Shown here in pieces: positions 1 through 10,949 of a stretch of DNA of 64,000 nucleotides. The translations under genes were made by a program, and so were the position numbers. Under the pieces are notes generated by a model, which was not told the DNA's origin, searched no databases, and worked only from the letters and a program-made list of their open reading frames with translations. Source of the DNA: Balanoglossus misakiensis. Taxonomy: Eukaryota; Hemichordata. The DNA lies in assembly GCA_040954595.2 (NCBI GenBank), contig CM082594.2, positions 1,736,001 through 1,800,000 of the forward strand. The letters are read 5' to 3'. Every line of letters starts with the position of its first letter. The stretch's first letter is position 1.

Positions 1-214
1 CAGTATCTTTGAACGTGACACTGTAAACGTCTGTGGAATAATTTAGATGTAAAATATGTTTAAAGTTTAAGGACAAGGTTTTCTACAATGGATATTTGCT
101 TTCAATTTCTCATAATATCTCATTTGCATATTTTGGAATATATAATTAGTTTGTTTTGTAAACCGCCCCCCTCATAGGTTTTGGGGTCTTGGGGTGACGT
201 CAAACATAGTTTTG
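1..214. other. AT-rich non-coding left edge
   Basis: No reading frame, RNA gene or repeat can be supported here. The retroelement protein similarity starts only at about 215-225, so this stretch is either host flank or a diverged piece of the element. No LTR-like TG...CA block is visible. Confidence 0.4.
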
Positions 215-1073
215 AATTTGTGCAGCCTTATCCGGGAATCGTCGAGTCCATTTGCATCGCCAGTAGTCCTAGTTCGAAAGAAGGATGGCAAACTGCGACT
301 TTGTGTGGACTATCGCTCATTGAATGCAAAAACTCACAAAGATGCGTATCCATTACCCAGAATTGATGAGGCATTGGATGTGTTAAATGGAGCCAAGTAC
401 TTCTGTAGCCTAGATCTTGCGCATGGCTATCATCAGATTCCTGTGTACGAGGAACATGTTGAGAAGACTGCCTTCAGGACAGGAACTGGTGGACTTTATG
501 AATTTGTGAGAATGCCTTTCGGGTTATGTAATGCACCCGCGACCTTTATGAGATTAATGGACAAGGCGTTTGGAGACCTTAATTTCCAGATTCTGCTCGT
601 CTACCTGGACGATATCTTGGTGTTTGGTTCCACTTTTGAGGAGGCCCTAACCAGACTTGATACAGTTCTTTCTCGTCTCAGCAACCTGAACCTCAAGGTC
701 AAGCCTGAGATGTGTCAACTGTTTCGTACCAAGGTTCACTACCTTGGGCATGTGGTTACCAGTGAAGGGACATTACCAGATCCTGGAAAAGTTCGTGCTG
801 TAGCAGATTGGCCCCGACCAGAGACAGAAAATGAACTTCGTCGATTTCTTGGTCTCTCCAGCTATTACAGGAGGTTTGTCAAAGGCTATGCAAGTATTGC
901 GGCACCACTACACGACCTGTTAAAGACGTCTGAAGTTGAAGAAAAGACGAAGGAAGTTAGAAAGAGAAGAAAGTCAGACAAGCTTTCCAGGAATATTAAA
1001 GACGTCTGGGACCATTCCTGTGAAGAAGCATTCAACACTCTCAAACAGATGTTGACTTCCGCACCTATACTTG
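215..1073 (+). pseudogene. pol: Ty3/gypsy reverse transcriptase fragment
   Basis: The open frame gives a typical gypsy RT palm. In order it shows SPVVLVRKKDGKLRLCVDYR, the PLPRIDE segment, SLDLAHGYHQI (first catalytic Asp), MPFGLCNAPATF and YLDDILVF at 601-624 (the catalytic YxDD box). The thumb follows with HYLGHVV and RRFLGLSSYYRRFV. The enzyme copies element RNA to DNA in cytoplasmic particles. The N-terminal part of RT is missing. After codon 1070-1072 the frame runs into the inserted element and stops within about 20 bases. A Lys/Arg-rich stretch near 935-1000 lies in the connection region, which is variable in this family. The fragment is certainly derived from RT and is non-functional as it stands. 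Confidence 0.93.
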
Positions 1074-2648
1074 CCCTTATGAAAATATAGGCCTTGTCGC
1101 GATATATTGCAGCAGCTCTACAGCAGGTTTGCTGCAGCTCTACAGCAGGTAGACGCAGCAGAGCCGTTTTTTCGCATGCAAATTAGGTGATTCTGCAGAG
1201 CTGCCGCAGAGACTGCCGCATCCTTGCCGCAGCCAGTTGCACTGATGCTGAAAAATGCATACAGACATTTATGTATGCATGGCATACACATACATGTACG
1301 CACTTGATTAATATATAATTATAAGAGATCATATTTTACATCACTATCATGGAGTATTTCACATAGAACAGCAAAATTTAGTTCAGGACAAAAACAGCCG
1401 TAATGCAGAAACAAAAATTTCTAAGGGGTCAAAGTTGTAATCATTTTATGTAAAGTTATGGAATACTAACAACATGGCGGCATAACAGTGTGATTCAATC
1501 GTATTTATTGAAGTCAGGGGGGAAAAACGGAAGTTTTTACGAGTTTTTGGCTGTGTTAACTGAACACGGACACATTTAATTTATTGAAGAAGGGCTTACA
1601 AATGAACAAGATGTTTCTTTTTCTCGCTTGCTTGGATAACACGGACGCAAAGTACAGTAAGCATGCAGTGTACAGGAAACAGTTTGGTATGCATACCATC
1701 TTTTTGAGACAGACTGTCGAGCCTTTTATTTTATCAACAGTTGATTTTAGCATTGATAGCAATAGATTTTCATGGTGGCCGGCAACAGATGCTGCCAGAC
1801 GCTGATCTGTTCTGATCGTCGGACAGGGCCATCCAACACCAATCGGCAAAATCAACCAAACCCAGCCCTGCCCGTAAATGCCTGAATAAGTTCAGCCATA
1901 AAAATATCTCAACATCGATCATCAACATCACTACGTTACTCAAATAACAAGTTACGAATAAATCCAGTAAAAAATGTGTCAAACAATCAATGTATAAAAA
2001 ATGTATAAAAAATGTAATGCCTGCCTAGCTTGAACTTGAAGAAACTTGGGATCTATCATCTAGCTGTCTTCCCTTTCCAAGTTCTGTAAAATATTTTCAG
2101 ATGTACACTTGAATGATCAGTGTCTTCTGCTGTACCTCCGTGTTGGCATCTGGTACATCCAAAAGCATTAAATGAAAGACAGTCCACCTGAACATACTCA
2201 TGATGTAGCAGCTAGCTGGAGACACTTGTAGTTTGAAGCTTGCAAGTTTAGAAAATGGCGGCAAAATGACTTTGGCCAATTACTAGCTTTGTTTCACATC
2301 ACCTGATATCAATTAAGGTCAACCAAAGTTGGAGGTCAATTCTTGTGTCCCTGCTGCATGGATTTGTACTTTGAGAATTATTCTTGCATCATTTCTGCAT
2401 AGAGAAAAGCCTTGCATCTTTGCGGCTACTTTGCGGCAAGCTCTTGTGTCCTTATTGCAAAGATTACCACCTCTACTGTAGAGCCACATTTAGTTGCGAC
2501 CTGCCGCATTGCCTCTGCTGCAGAGACACTCTCTGCGAGAACACCACAGCGTGTCTGCAAGAGCACCACAATGCCTTCACAGCAGAACTGCTGCAGAGCT
2601 GCTGAAGGCTGCTGCAGAGCTGCTGCTTTGTTGGCATTTTTGTAAGGG
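1074..2648. mobile_element. non-autonomous inserted element with CCCTTA termini
   Basis: It interrupts the gypsy pol gene. The ends are inverted: CCCTTATGAAAATATA on the left and, read from the right end inward, CCCTTACAAAAATGCC. Further in, both sides carry GC-rich subterminal repeats in inverted orientation (GCAGCAGCTCTACAGCAG left, GCAGCAGCTCTGCAGCAG right), with more GCAGAGCTGC-like copies at 1130-1250 and 2500-2630. No transposase frame is seen inside. TG occurs directly next to both ends, so a 2-bp target duplication is possible. I could not assign a superfamily. The short ORFs inside have no recognisable domain. Confidence 0.7.
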
Positions 2649-2652
2649 TGGG

Positions 2653-4458
2653 TATCCAGATTTCCATTTACCATTTATACTTGAGACAGATGCTAGTATG
2701 CATGGTTTAGGAGCTGTCCTTTCCCAGAAACAAGGAGACAGAATCGTTGTCCTTGGCTATGCAAGTCGAAGCTTAAAGCCCCATGAACGGAATATGCAAA
2801 ACTACTCCAGTATGAAATTGGAACTTCTTGCATTGAGATGGGCAATAACGCAGAAGTTTCGAGACCTGTTGACTGGAGCAGAATTTGTTGTGTATACGGA
2901 CAATAATCCTTTAAGCTACTTGCTGACGTCAGCCAAGCTGGGAGCAACGGAGACTCGGTGGGCAGCTGTACATGACCAGGTTGGACACCAAGCTGCTGAA
3001 AAGACTATGGCTTTGTTGAAAACCAGATGCTACTGGCCCGGAATGTTGGCAGAAGTGACCGAGTACTGTCAACGATGTCAAGGCTGTACATTGGCTAAAG
3101 CAGGGAAGAAACTTCACCCCACCATGGGATCCTTGACTGCTAATAGGCCACTCGAAGTGTTAGCTGTAGACTTTACTGTGTTGGAACCAAGTTCCAATGG
3201 CTTCGAAAATGTACTCGTGCTGACAGACGTATTCACAAAGTTCACGCAAGCTATTCCGACTCGTGACCAGAAGGCAACGACTGTGGCCCGTGTTTTAGTG
3301 CGTGATTGGTTTGTTCGGTTCGGAGAACCTCGAAGGATACATAGTGATCAAGGCCGGAATTTTGAGAGCAAAGTTATTCAAGAACTCTGTAAATTGTATG
3401 GGATTACCAAAAGTCGTACTACTGCCTATCACCCTGAGGGCAATGGACAGTGTGAACGATTTAATCGCACTCTCCACGATCGTTTGCGTACACTGACTCC
3501 AGAGAAGAAACGCAGATGGACTGAGTTCCTACCTGAACTTGTTTATGCCTACAATAGCACACCCCACTCCACTACTGGCTATTCACCACATTATTTGTTT
3601 TTTGGTAGAGAGCCTACACTACCCATGGACCATTTACTTGGAACTGCTCCAGATAGTACTGATAGTGATAGTGATATCGTAGAAGAGTGGATTGCTGAAC
3701 ATTATGAGAGACTGATGGATGCATACAAACTCGCCTCACAAAGGACAGAGATAGAAGTTTTGCGGAGAAAGACTAGATGTGACCGTAAAGCTACCAACAC
3801 TGATTTACCAATAGGAACACGAGTATTCCTTAGAAACTGGACTACCAGAGGGAGGAATAAAATCCAAGATGTATGGAGTCCAGAACCCCATAGAGTTATT
3901 GACCGACTTGCTACAGGCGGACATACATATGTCGTAGAACCAGTTGATGGAGGATGTCAGAAAACCGTCAATAGGAAAGAGTTGCTAGATGCTAGAAGCC
4001 TTGTGAAAGAAATGAAGCTCTGTGATGATACTGGCGGTGATGAACCAGAAGAGTTGTCCTGTAATGATTCCGATGACGACGAGTGTGACTATGGTGTTGA
4101 CATACAACATTGGAATACAATTTGTGGTACACAGTCTGGTAACGCACCAGATAGTATGGGTATGACTCACCTTGGCTCAGTTAGAGATGATACTCCATGT
4201 ACCAGACAGACAGAGTCCCCGACTGATGATATACCCAGTGCTTCATTCAAAGCAGGGAAGCAAACCTCCAGTACCTTGACAGATACTACGACTGTGACTG
4301 GCACATCAGATGCACTTACTCAGCCTACTGCACCAGCAGGACTTAGACGTACAAGCCGTGCGAATGCTGGTCAGCATTACAACCCACATCACTTGCCAAG
4401 ATCAGCAATTAGAGAAGCAACCGCTTCATTACGTGTAGATGAACAAGTGTTTAACTGA
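2653..4458 (+). pseudogene. pol: Ty3/gypsy RNase H-integrase fragment
   Basis: The frame enters at the conserved start of the RNase H domain (YPDFHLPFILETDAS) and stays open to the stop at 4456-4458. RNase H residues are visible: Asp in ETDAS, Glu in MKLELLAL and Asp in YTDNN. Integrase follows: an HHCC zinc finger (HDQVGH ... CQRCQGC), then the DDE core with Asp in LAVDFT, Asp in HSDQGRNFE and Glu in GNGQCERF. A GPY/F-like module (GTRVFLRNW ... VWSPEPHRVI) and an acidic, Ser/Thr-rich tail end the protein. The RNase H end (ETRWAA) is followed at once by HDQVGH near 2970. The usual linker and chromatography of motifs such as the ADALSR-type end of RNase H are absent, which points to an in-frame deletion. 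The ORF can be extended upstream to 2494, but that part is translated from the inserted element. Confidence 0.93.
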
Positions 4459-4558
4459 TATTGCTAAAACAAACCTTTTAATTATGCAGATGTTATCTAC
4501 TATTGCGCACGACTGATTGTTTGATGGTTGATGGGACACTAACCATTAAGCAGGGAAG

Positions 4559-5768
4559 TGTGTGAGGATATAAAACCATAAGTGTCGTGTGAGGGCACTA
4601 TAATTTGTGCGCATGCGCAGACAGTGTTTTTCTTGCTATAGTACATGTACTTACCTTGTAACCCTGTCATTCGATCACTGAATTTCATCCGGAGCCATCC
4701 ACTTTGTGGTGAGCGCTGCTACTTTGTACTTACCTTGTGAGATTCAACCATTGAATTTCATCCGGCGACATCCACTTTGTGGCCAGCATTGTTACTTTGA
4801 TAACTACACATACTTGTTTGGTAAGATGTTATGTTTTTGTCAAGAGTAATTTGTAATATATTTCTTGTATTTATTTGATATTTGCTGCATTTCGGTACAG
4901 ACAACTTTGTACATATGATGTTACACGTGGCGTCCATGTGCGTACAATAATTTCAGTGAAAGTCTTATCTATTTTTGTCTGTAAGTTTGAATGTTCATAA
5001 AAAGTAATTTAGAGTTGTTTTACATTGATTGATGAATCCAGCTTCATTTAATATCGATATTTGCAGTAAATATGAACAGACTATTTCTGTATTCCGTGAA
5101 ATGCATGGTTCTTGCTCAGCAACTTACACAGCGGTCTATTGTTTGTACAGGACAGTCGTACGAGCAGATTTGGACTGTTGGTTGGTTACCCATTGATTGC
5201 TTTACTTACCTGTTAGTCAGGGTGAGTGAATTGTACCTTTTAAACAGACTTACCTGGTTTTGTCTAATTTGCTGTTATTTACTGTAATTCTGAATACTTG
5301 AAATAGTACTGCACAATGCATATATTATCAGTACAGTGTCATGATTTATACTATGATGAAGCCATGTTGACGTTATGTTTACAATTCATCAGTATATTAG
5401 CATCTCCCTGATGTTGAGAACTGTATTGTAATTTCATTGATTTACCTGAATATTTTTGTGTATGTATTTACTTGTGTCTTAGTCACTGACGCTTAGTCTG
5501 ACCATGAGTAATGGGGAAATACACTGACACTGCAATCTTTATTTCTTTGCAGGTTCTTTGTTGTTGCGTAGTTGTTTGGTTGTGGTACTTGTTTTCAAGT
5601 CACTTACAGTTTACTATACAAGTCTCGCTCCTGTCAAAACCACTTATGGTCTATCATTATCCAAATTGAACCATTGTAATGTGTGACTGCATATGGAAGC
5701 TGGAATAAAAGTGCTCATTGGAATTGAACTCTAACCGTGGTGTGCGTGTCCAATGTTCCTGTGTTACA
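4559..5768 (+). repeat. candidate 3' LTR of the gypsy element
   Basis: It begins TGTGTGAGG just after a purine-rich AGCAGGGAAG tract (polypurine tract candidate) and ends GTTACA, giving the TGT...ACA ends usual for LTRs. A TATAAAA box lies at 4569-4575 and an AATAAA signal at 5704-5709, about 60 bases before the end. No 5' LTR is in the window for comparison, so both boundaries are inferred from these signals. At 1.2 kb it is long but not outside the range for gypsy LTRs. The only ORF inside (5072-5287) has no recognisable domain. Confidence 0.5.
4647..4802 (+). repeat. two-copy tandem repeat inside the LTR
   Basis: Two copies of about 78 bp (4647-4725 and 4726-4802) share GTACTTACCTTGT, a GAATTTCATCCGG block, ATCCACTTTGTGG and a TACTTTG end. 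They lie just downstream of the TATA box, so they may be part of the transcribed R or U5 region. This is inference. Confidence 0.7.
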
Positions 5769-5799
5769 TATACTTTATTGATTTATTTGACGACATTTT

Positions 5800-6065
5800 A
5801 CAGTAATCATTTCATGCACAGGTGAATATGGTCAACTAATCAGACCAACTTTCTCACAGAGAATAGATTACAATCCAATCATTTCATGTTCCACAGAGTA
5901 AAGTCAACCAATCAGATACAAGTTTACAGAAATAACGGTTACAGTCCCAATCATTTAATGTACAGGTGCGTGAATGTAGTAAACGAATCAAATGAACTCT
6001 TACAGACAGAAGAGATTACAATCTGATCCAATCATTTCATACAGGTGAGTATGGTCAACCACAAA
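5800..6065. repeat. degenerate minisatellite, about 4 copies
   Basis: A unit of about 65-75 bp recurs four times. Each carries a version of TTACAGTCCAATCATTTCATG followed closely by ACAGGTGAGTATGGTCAAC or a diverged form. Copies are visible around 5801, 5871, 5940 and 6010. No coding potential is seen. Confidence 0.6.
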
Positions 6066-6114
6066 TTGCAACTAAAATAAAACGAGCTCTGCTAAACACA
6101 ATGTTTGACCTTAA

Positions 6115-7192
6115 AGGCTCTTGAGCTGCAAATGGAAAAAAAACATTAAGCTTTAAATAGTTCCGGATATGCTTTTAATTCTGTTTATTAAAGAGAAGAC
6201 ACCGTTTATGTTAATATATATGTGGATATATAGTGAATGAACGTTCAACCACACACACCTTCCATCCCACTTGTAGACACGAGAGTGAAAAAATCGCGTC
6301 AAGGACACGGTGGTCCCATTGAGTGATTACACAAGAAAAAGTCTACACCGGAGCACATGGCCATATACAGACAGACAGGCACACACGTGCACACACACAC
6401 ACACATAGCGAGAGATCAATGGGCAAACACTGACTGACCCATAAGCTGCCAATGGCATATGTACTGTACATAAACTAAATAGAACAGCTGGCCTCTTTAA
6501 AACTTAGCCAGTTATGTAATCATTCAGGAATTGGCTGTGTTTATATGAATCACAGGATGGGGGCTTCCTGCCTCATTAAAACAACTCAATATTAAAGTAA
6601 ATACACATCACTTTGCAAAGCAATCTGACCAGTAGTTCGTGAGTTACTGAGTTTTGCCCAAATTCACATTTTTCCAGTTAATTTGCATATTTTTGGCAAT
6701 GACAACTTCATTTGAACAAACTCCCATCTACAGCCCAGCCTGCATCAGCACACCAAATATCAAGGTGATACACGCAGCGGTTTTCAGGTTTTTGATGTGG
6801 ACGGACATACATCCATCCATCCATCCATACATACAGACGCAACCGATCCCATAAGGTCCCATGGTACATACCAATGGGACCGAAAAACTCGCCAAAATGA
6901 ATAATCGGTGTTTACCTTTTATACATTTTGTCGAGATTTTTACTGTCATATCTTACAAATGGGATGGGAGTTGTGTGTGGTCGAACGTTGATTCACTACA
7001 TATCCAGATGTAGAATAACATAATGGTGCCTTGTATCAAACATCATAAATGATTTTGTCTGATTGTAAATCAAGATAACTGTTATTTATGACAAAATGGT
7101 CCAAAAATCCAAGAAATATCAGTATAGTCGAAAATTCCCGTATTTTTTAAAATGAAATATTGCATTTTTTTCGAGTTGGAGCTCATGGGGCT
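6115..7192. mobile_element. MITE-like element with TTAA target duplication
   Basis: TTAA lies directly on both sides (6111-6114 and 7193-7196). The ends are imperfect inverted repeats: AGGCTCTTGAGCTGCAAATG on the left, AGCCCCATGAGCTCCAACTC read inward from the right. Inside there is a second, longer inverted pair: 6190-6275 matches the reverse complement of about 6950-7045 (GTGAATGAACGTTCAACCAC against GTGAATCAACGTTCGACCAC). TTAA duplications with AGG-type ends are typical of Kolobok and piggyBac elements. No transposase is present. A (CA)n run at 6390-6405 and a (CATC)n run near 6808-6830 sit inside. Confidence 0.7.
6390..6405. repeat. (CA)n microsatellite
   Basis: A short uninterrupted CA run inside the MITE-like element. 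Confidence 0.9.
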
Positions 7193-7196
7193 TTAA

Positions 7197-8659
7197 TCGT
7201 GCCAACATTTTCATATATGCGTAAGATTTTAAACAACTAAGAGGCATTGTTCTGGTACAGGTGACGTAAAGTGTAATATTTGAAAAGTTATCAGTTGTAC
7301 AAATTTCGCTAAAACAATTACAATACACAAATATTTAAGATTTCCCACAAATGAATTCATAAAACTTTTCTCACCAAGAATTTCTTGTTTTCCAATACAT
7401 CTTGTAGATTGAAAACGAATACAGAAATACAGAATAGAATTGTTTATTTCAAATGTCAGGGCCTCAGCCCATCACATAAAGACACTCTGTTTACAGAGAG
7501 AAATACTACATGGAATTAAACTATAAGCCAGCGTATCAATTCTGCTGCGTTTGCTGCTGTACAAAGTAATCCCGTTAAAAGACTTATGAACGAAAACTGC
7601 AAGTGTATATTGAAGTTGCTGAGTTTTAAGTTAAGAAAACAAAACATTTTTCCCGTGTAGGGTTAATACGGAATTTTAGAGGAATTAGCTTTGACCCCTC
7701 CTCCTCATACAATGGACAAAATAGCAAAAAAAAACGAATACTAGTATTTTTAATATGATGTATTCATGTAGGTTTTGTTCTTGATCTATCAATATGGTAT
7801 GACATTTCATAACATTTCTTTGGGTATCTACTATTTGTCATTTTTTTTAAAGTCTGACCCAACATTTTATACATCTTCTGGATAAAAGTCAGGTATTTTA
7901 AACAAATAAGATGTTTTACAACTTAGAAATACATTACAGTAATATAATTGTGGCTTGTTGTGTAAACTTTATTCTATAGATTAATGAATATCTGTTAGCC
8001 ACCACTGAAAATAAATGGCGACACTTTGTAGAGTGTCAAATAAATAGGCCTACAGCACCTTCCTGTTGTGTTGGTCCATCCAAGCAGTTGTAAATTGTCA
8101 TTCCGCAAAGGTGGTACTTTTTAATACTTAGAACATTTTTCTCACCCAAAGCTTCGTTTTGATTGATGACAGGTCAATACCCTTCAAAACATATTTTTTC
8201 TTTGGGGACGTATTACCTGTTTGTGGACATACACACAGAGGGTATAATTCACGATCAGGCCATGTGATGACTGCTCACAGTTCATCAAAACACCGCAAAA
8301 ATCGATGAAATGGTCGCTTTGATTTATATTAGCCACGAGTATGCACCATACTCGAATTACAATCGTTTGATGAGAGGCAAAAGAGTGGGCATTGCAATTC
8401 TGACTGCCTTAAATAGGCCTAATATAAATAGGTTTTCACTTTATGCTAGGGGGTCAAATCACATGATAATAATTGCATTCTGGGTAAAAGTAGATAACTC
8501 ACTACAGTAAGAGATAGAAGAAATGATACGTTTGCTATATTTCGTGACTTTCTTTGGTCAAAAATGATTGTCTTCACATTTTGTTATTTTTCTGTTACAA
8601 AGTTTCAGAATGACCCAGTATCACTTTATGATTTGAACTTCCATTTCTTAAACATGATC
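7197..8659. other. intergenic, nothing recognised
   Basis: AT-rich sequence without a supported gene, RNA or repeat structure. It lies downstream of the minus-strand receptor gene and probably contains its 3' untranslated region. No clear polyadenylation signal could be chosen. Confidence 0.5.
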
Positions 8660-8745
8660 TTAAACATGACCTTCGGTCTTACAACACAGGCCACGGTACA
8701 GCCCGACTGTTTTCATGCGTAGCAGAAACGCCCCGAAAATGAAAC
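8660..8745 (-). pseudogene. out-of-frame TM7 end and C-terminal tail of the receptor
   Basis: In the frame shifted by one base from the receptor ORF, this stretch gives an FIFGAFLLRM helix end and a short basic tail (LYRGLCCKTEGHV) ending at TAA. Family-B-type receptors usually continue after the LQG motif with VFIF-like residues, so this is likely the original C-terminus. It may be a true frameshift, an allele, or a base lost in sequencing. Confidence 0.6.
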
Positions 8746-10949
8746 ACCCTGCAAGGTATTGGCAACAATGAAAATGTAATCCAAAACATCGGCCTGATAA
8801 AAGCCATCCACAAATCCAATAATCCACGTCAACCCCATAACGGTAGACATCTTGATAGAAAAGATTACATGTTGAGCCGTGTACGACGTGTGTCGGTGCC
8901 TTTTCATTTCTCTCTCCGATGCTAACATGGAGAACACGGTGTATATTAAGCAAACGACATTGAAAAGAACAATCAGGCGAACAGGGCCGAGGAACGTGAC
9001 AATCAAAGGCGTCAGCCGACCGATCCAACATACAGGACCCTCACTGTAACCAACTCGGAAACCATACGGAGCAGTATGATAGATCACTACACAGACTCCA
9101 ACGAAAACGAATGGTAGCAACCAGGCGTACAGACAGTAGTACACAAATATGTTGCCATTCCCCAAATCGGCGCGGGTCAGTTGTGTGCGCATGTGCACGA
9201 TGTCAAATGCCATGACGCTCATCCAACAGAATGCCGCCAGCCAAATGTAGTGCGATACAATAGCAGCTGTTTTGCACAGCCAAGCAAACGTTGTCCAGTC
9301 CAAGACCGTGATAAACAAAACCTGCGCGATCAAAAGAGCTACGGCCAAATTTAGTATAATCTTTCCTGGACGAGTTCTCATCTGTTTGAAAACAGAGATC
9401 GTGATGGCAGTGATCGAAAGACAGACTATGGACAGAATACAACCAACAAGAGTTAACAGCTGTTTCAGTCTTGTTTTTGACTTCTGGTTCCAAAATGTAG
9501 TCATTCTTTTCTTGGACTGACACACGAAGGCTTGGGAACGGTCTTTCGATAGAACAAACTTTACCTTTGGATAAACCGATGATTCAACTGAAAGAACGTC
9601 GTCGCTTACACGGAAGGTGCCTTCAGAAAATCTCAAAATCACTCCTGTACAACTCGTTATAAAATCATCAACGTTTCTGTTCGGAGATTTGCACATTGTG
9701 ACCATTAGTTGTATATCTGGTGAGGCTGGACTTTTATGCGTGTAATGACTTGTTTTAGACACAAATAATTGGGAGCTGTAATTCCATGTTACTTTTGCCA
9801 TTAGGTTTTCATTTACAGTCACGTTGGTGTACTCAAATTTGTGACTCTCAAATGTGACTTGTTCGATTCTGTTACCACAGACGGGGTTGAACATTTCAAA
9901 AGTGACCGACCTGACGACAAAGCCCGCCATCAGCAATTCTGAGCCGACTTGAGACCAGGTTGCCGCACAGGCTGCTGGGAGAAAATCACCGGTGAAATTG
10001 GACTCCACGCGAACAAGAACGGACAAAGTGACAAGTAAATCACCAAAATCCTCCGCTCTGTCACAATGGTAATGCGAGTTGGAAATGTTATGTGTGTAAA
10101 TAACGGACAGATTTCGTATCAGTGACGTCACGGTTTCTTCGAGGTTGATGAAATCGCACCCGTCCACTTCCACCGATGGCAAAGAAACGCGGAAAGTTAA
10201 CAAAATGGCGGGATGTCTCCCGTGAGCTGACGCTACAAAGAAGTCATTCAGCTCTAGCCGTTCTGATAAAGGATTCATTTTCAATTTCGTTATGTCAAAA
10301 TTGTCGTAATCAAAGACGTGTCTCAAAATACATTTTCCTTGTAACATATCAAAGATTCGGCCATGTTCGCAGCTCCATTGCTCTTGAATTCTAATGATAT
10401 CCATAGTATACAGTCGATGTTCTCCCTGTGCGTTGAAGTCAAACAATATATCAAAGGCGGGAAATCGGGGATAGACTATCCACTCAAGCGGCGGTAAACC
10501 GCATGTTACATAAGAAGGATTGATTGCAACGTCATTGCATATTGCACAATGAATGTTCTTGTAATACATAAATCCCCTAGCTCTCCCGCTTAATACTACG
10601 AATACCCCAACTACTGCTGAATAACGGTGACACAGCTCAACAATCGTGTCGTTGGGGAAATCAGCAGGGCAGGTGTCAATGGGCCTGAAACATTCAGTTA
10701 CACCATGCCGGAGATCGCCCTCGATAAACTGCCTCATTGAACAAAGTTCTGATGACATCAAGAAGGAGACGATAGAGGAAATATTAGTCGACAAAATTTC
10801 CATTGGCATATCTCTCGGGCATTCCCACTCTAACGACGAAAAGTGCAGGCTCGATTCATTCACACCATTACAAATAGCGCAGTTGATATTTTGGTACACC
10901 ATTTCACCGACAGAGTCAATCACTGGAGTAATATCAAAAACGGACGCAT
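8713..10949 (-). CDS. receptor exon 2: ectodomain and 7TM region
   Basis: The exon opens inside the ectodomain and holds all seven membrane segments. TM6 carries the GLTWIIGF motif and TM7 the IVANTLQG motif, both typical of family B/adhesion-like receptors. The TM7 helix is cut short. A base missing in the T-run at 8742-8744 would explain this, since the next frame reads FIFGAFLLRMKTVGLYRGL to a stop at 8660-8662, a plausible rest of TM7 and cytoplasmic tail. Confidence 0.85.

Larger units (their letters stand above)
215..5768 (+). mobile_element. Ty3/gypsy LTR retrotransposon, 5'-truncated and broken
   Basis: The order reverse transcriptase, RNase H, integrase, 3' LTR is that of Ty3/gypsy (Metaviridae) elements. 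No gag, no protease, no 5' LTR and no primer-binding site are seen, and similarity starts inside the RT domain near its IRESSSPFASPVV segment. The body is split at 1073/1074 by a ~1.58 kb foreign insertion. A second, internal deletion seems to have removed the RNase H-integrase linker. The element cannot be autonomous in this form. The 5' boundary is approximate; the 3' boundary rests on the candidate LTR end. Confidence 0.85.

Noticed and set aside
2494-2652. Upstream extension of the RNase H-integrase frame
   Set aside because: Encoded by the inserted element and lacks any gypsy similarity; only an accident of an open frame.
5072-5287. 71-residue hydrophobic ORF inside the LTR
   Set aside because: Lies in a non-coding LTR region and has no homology I can recognise.
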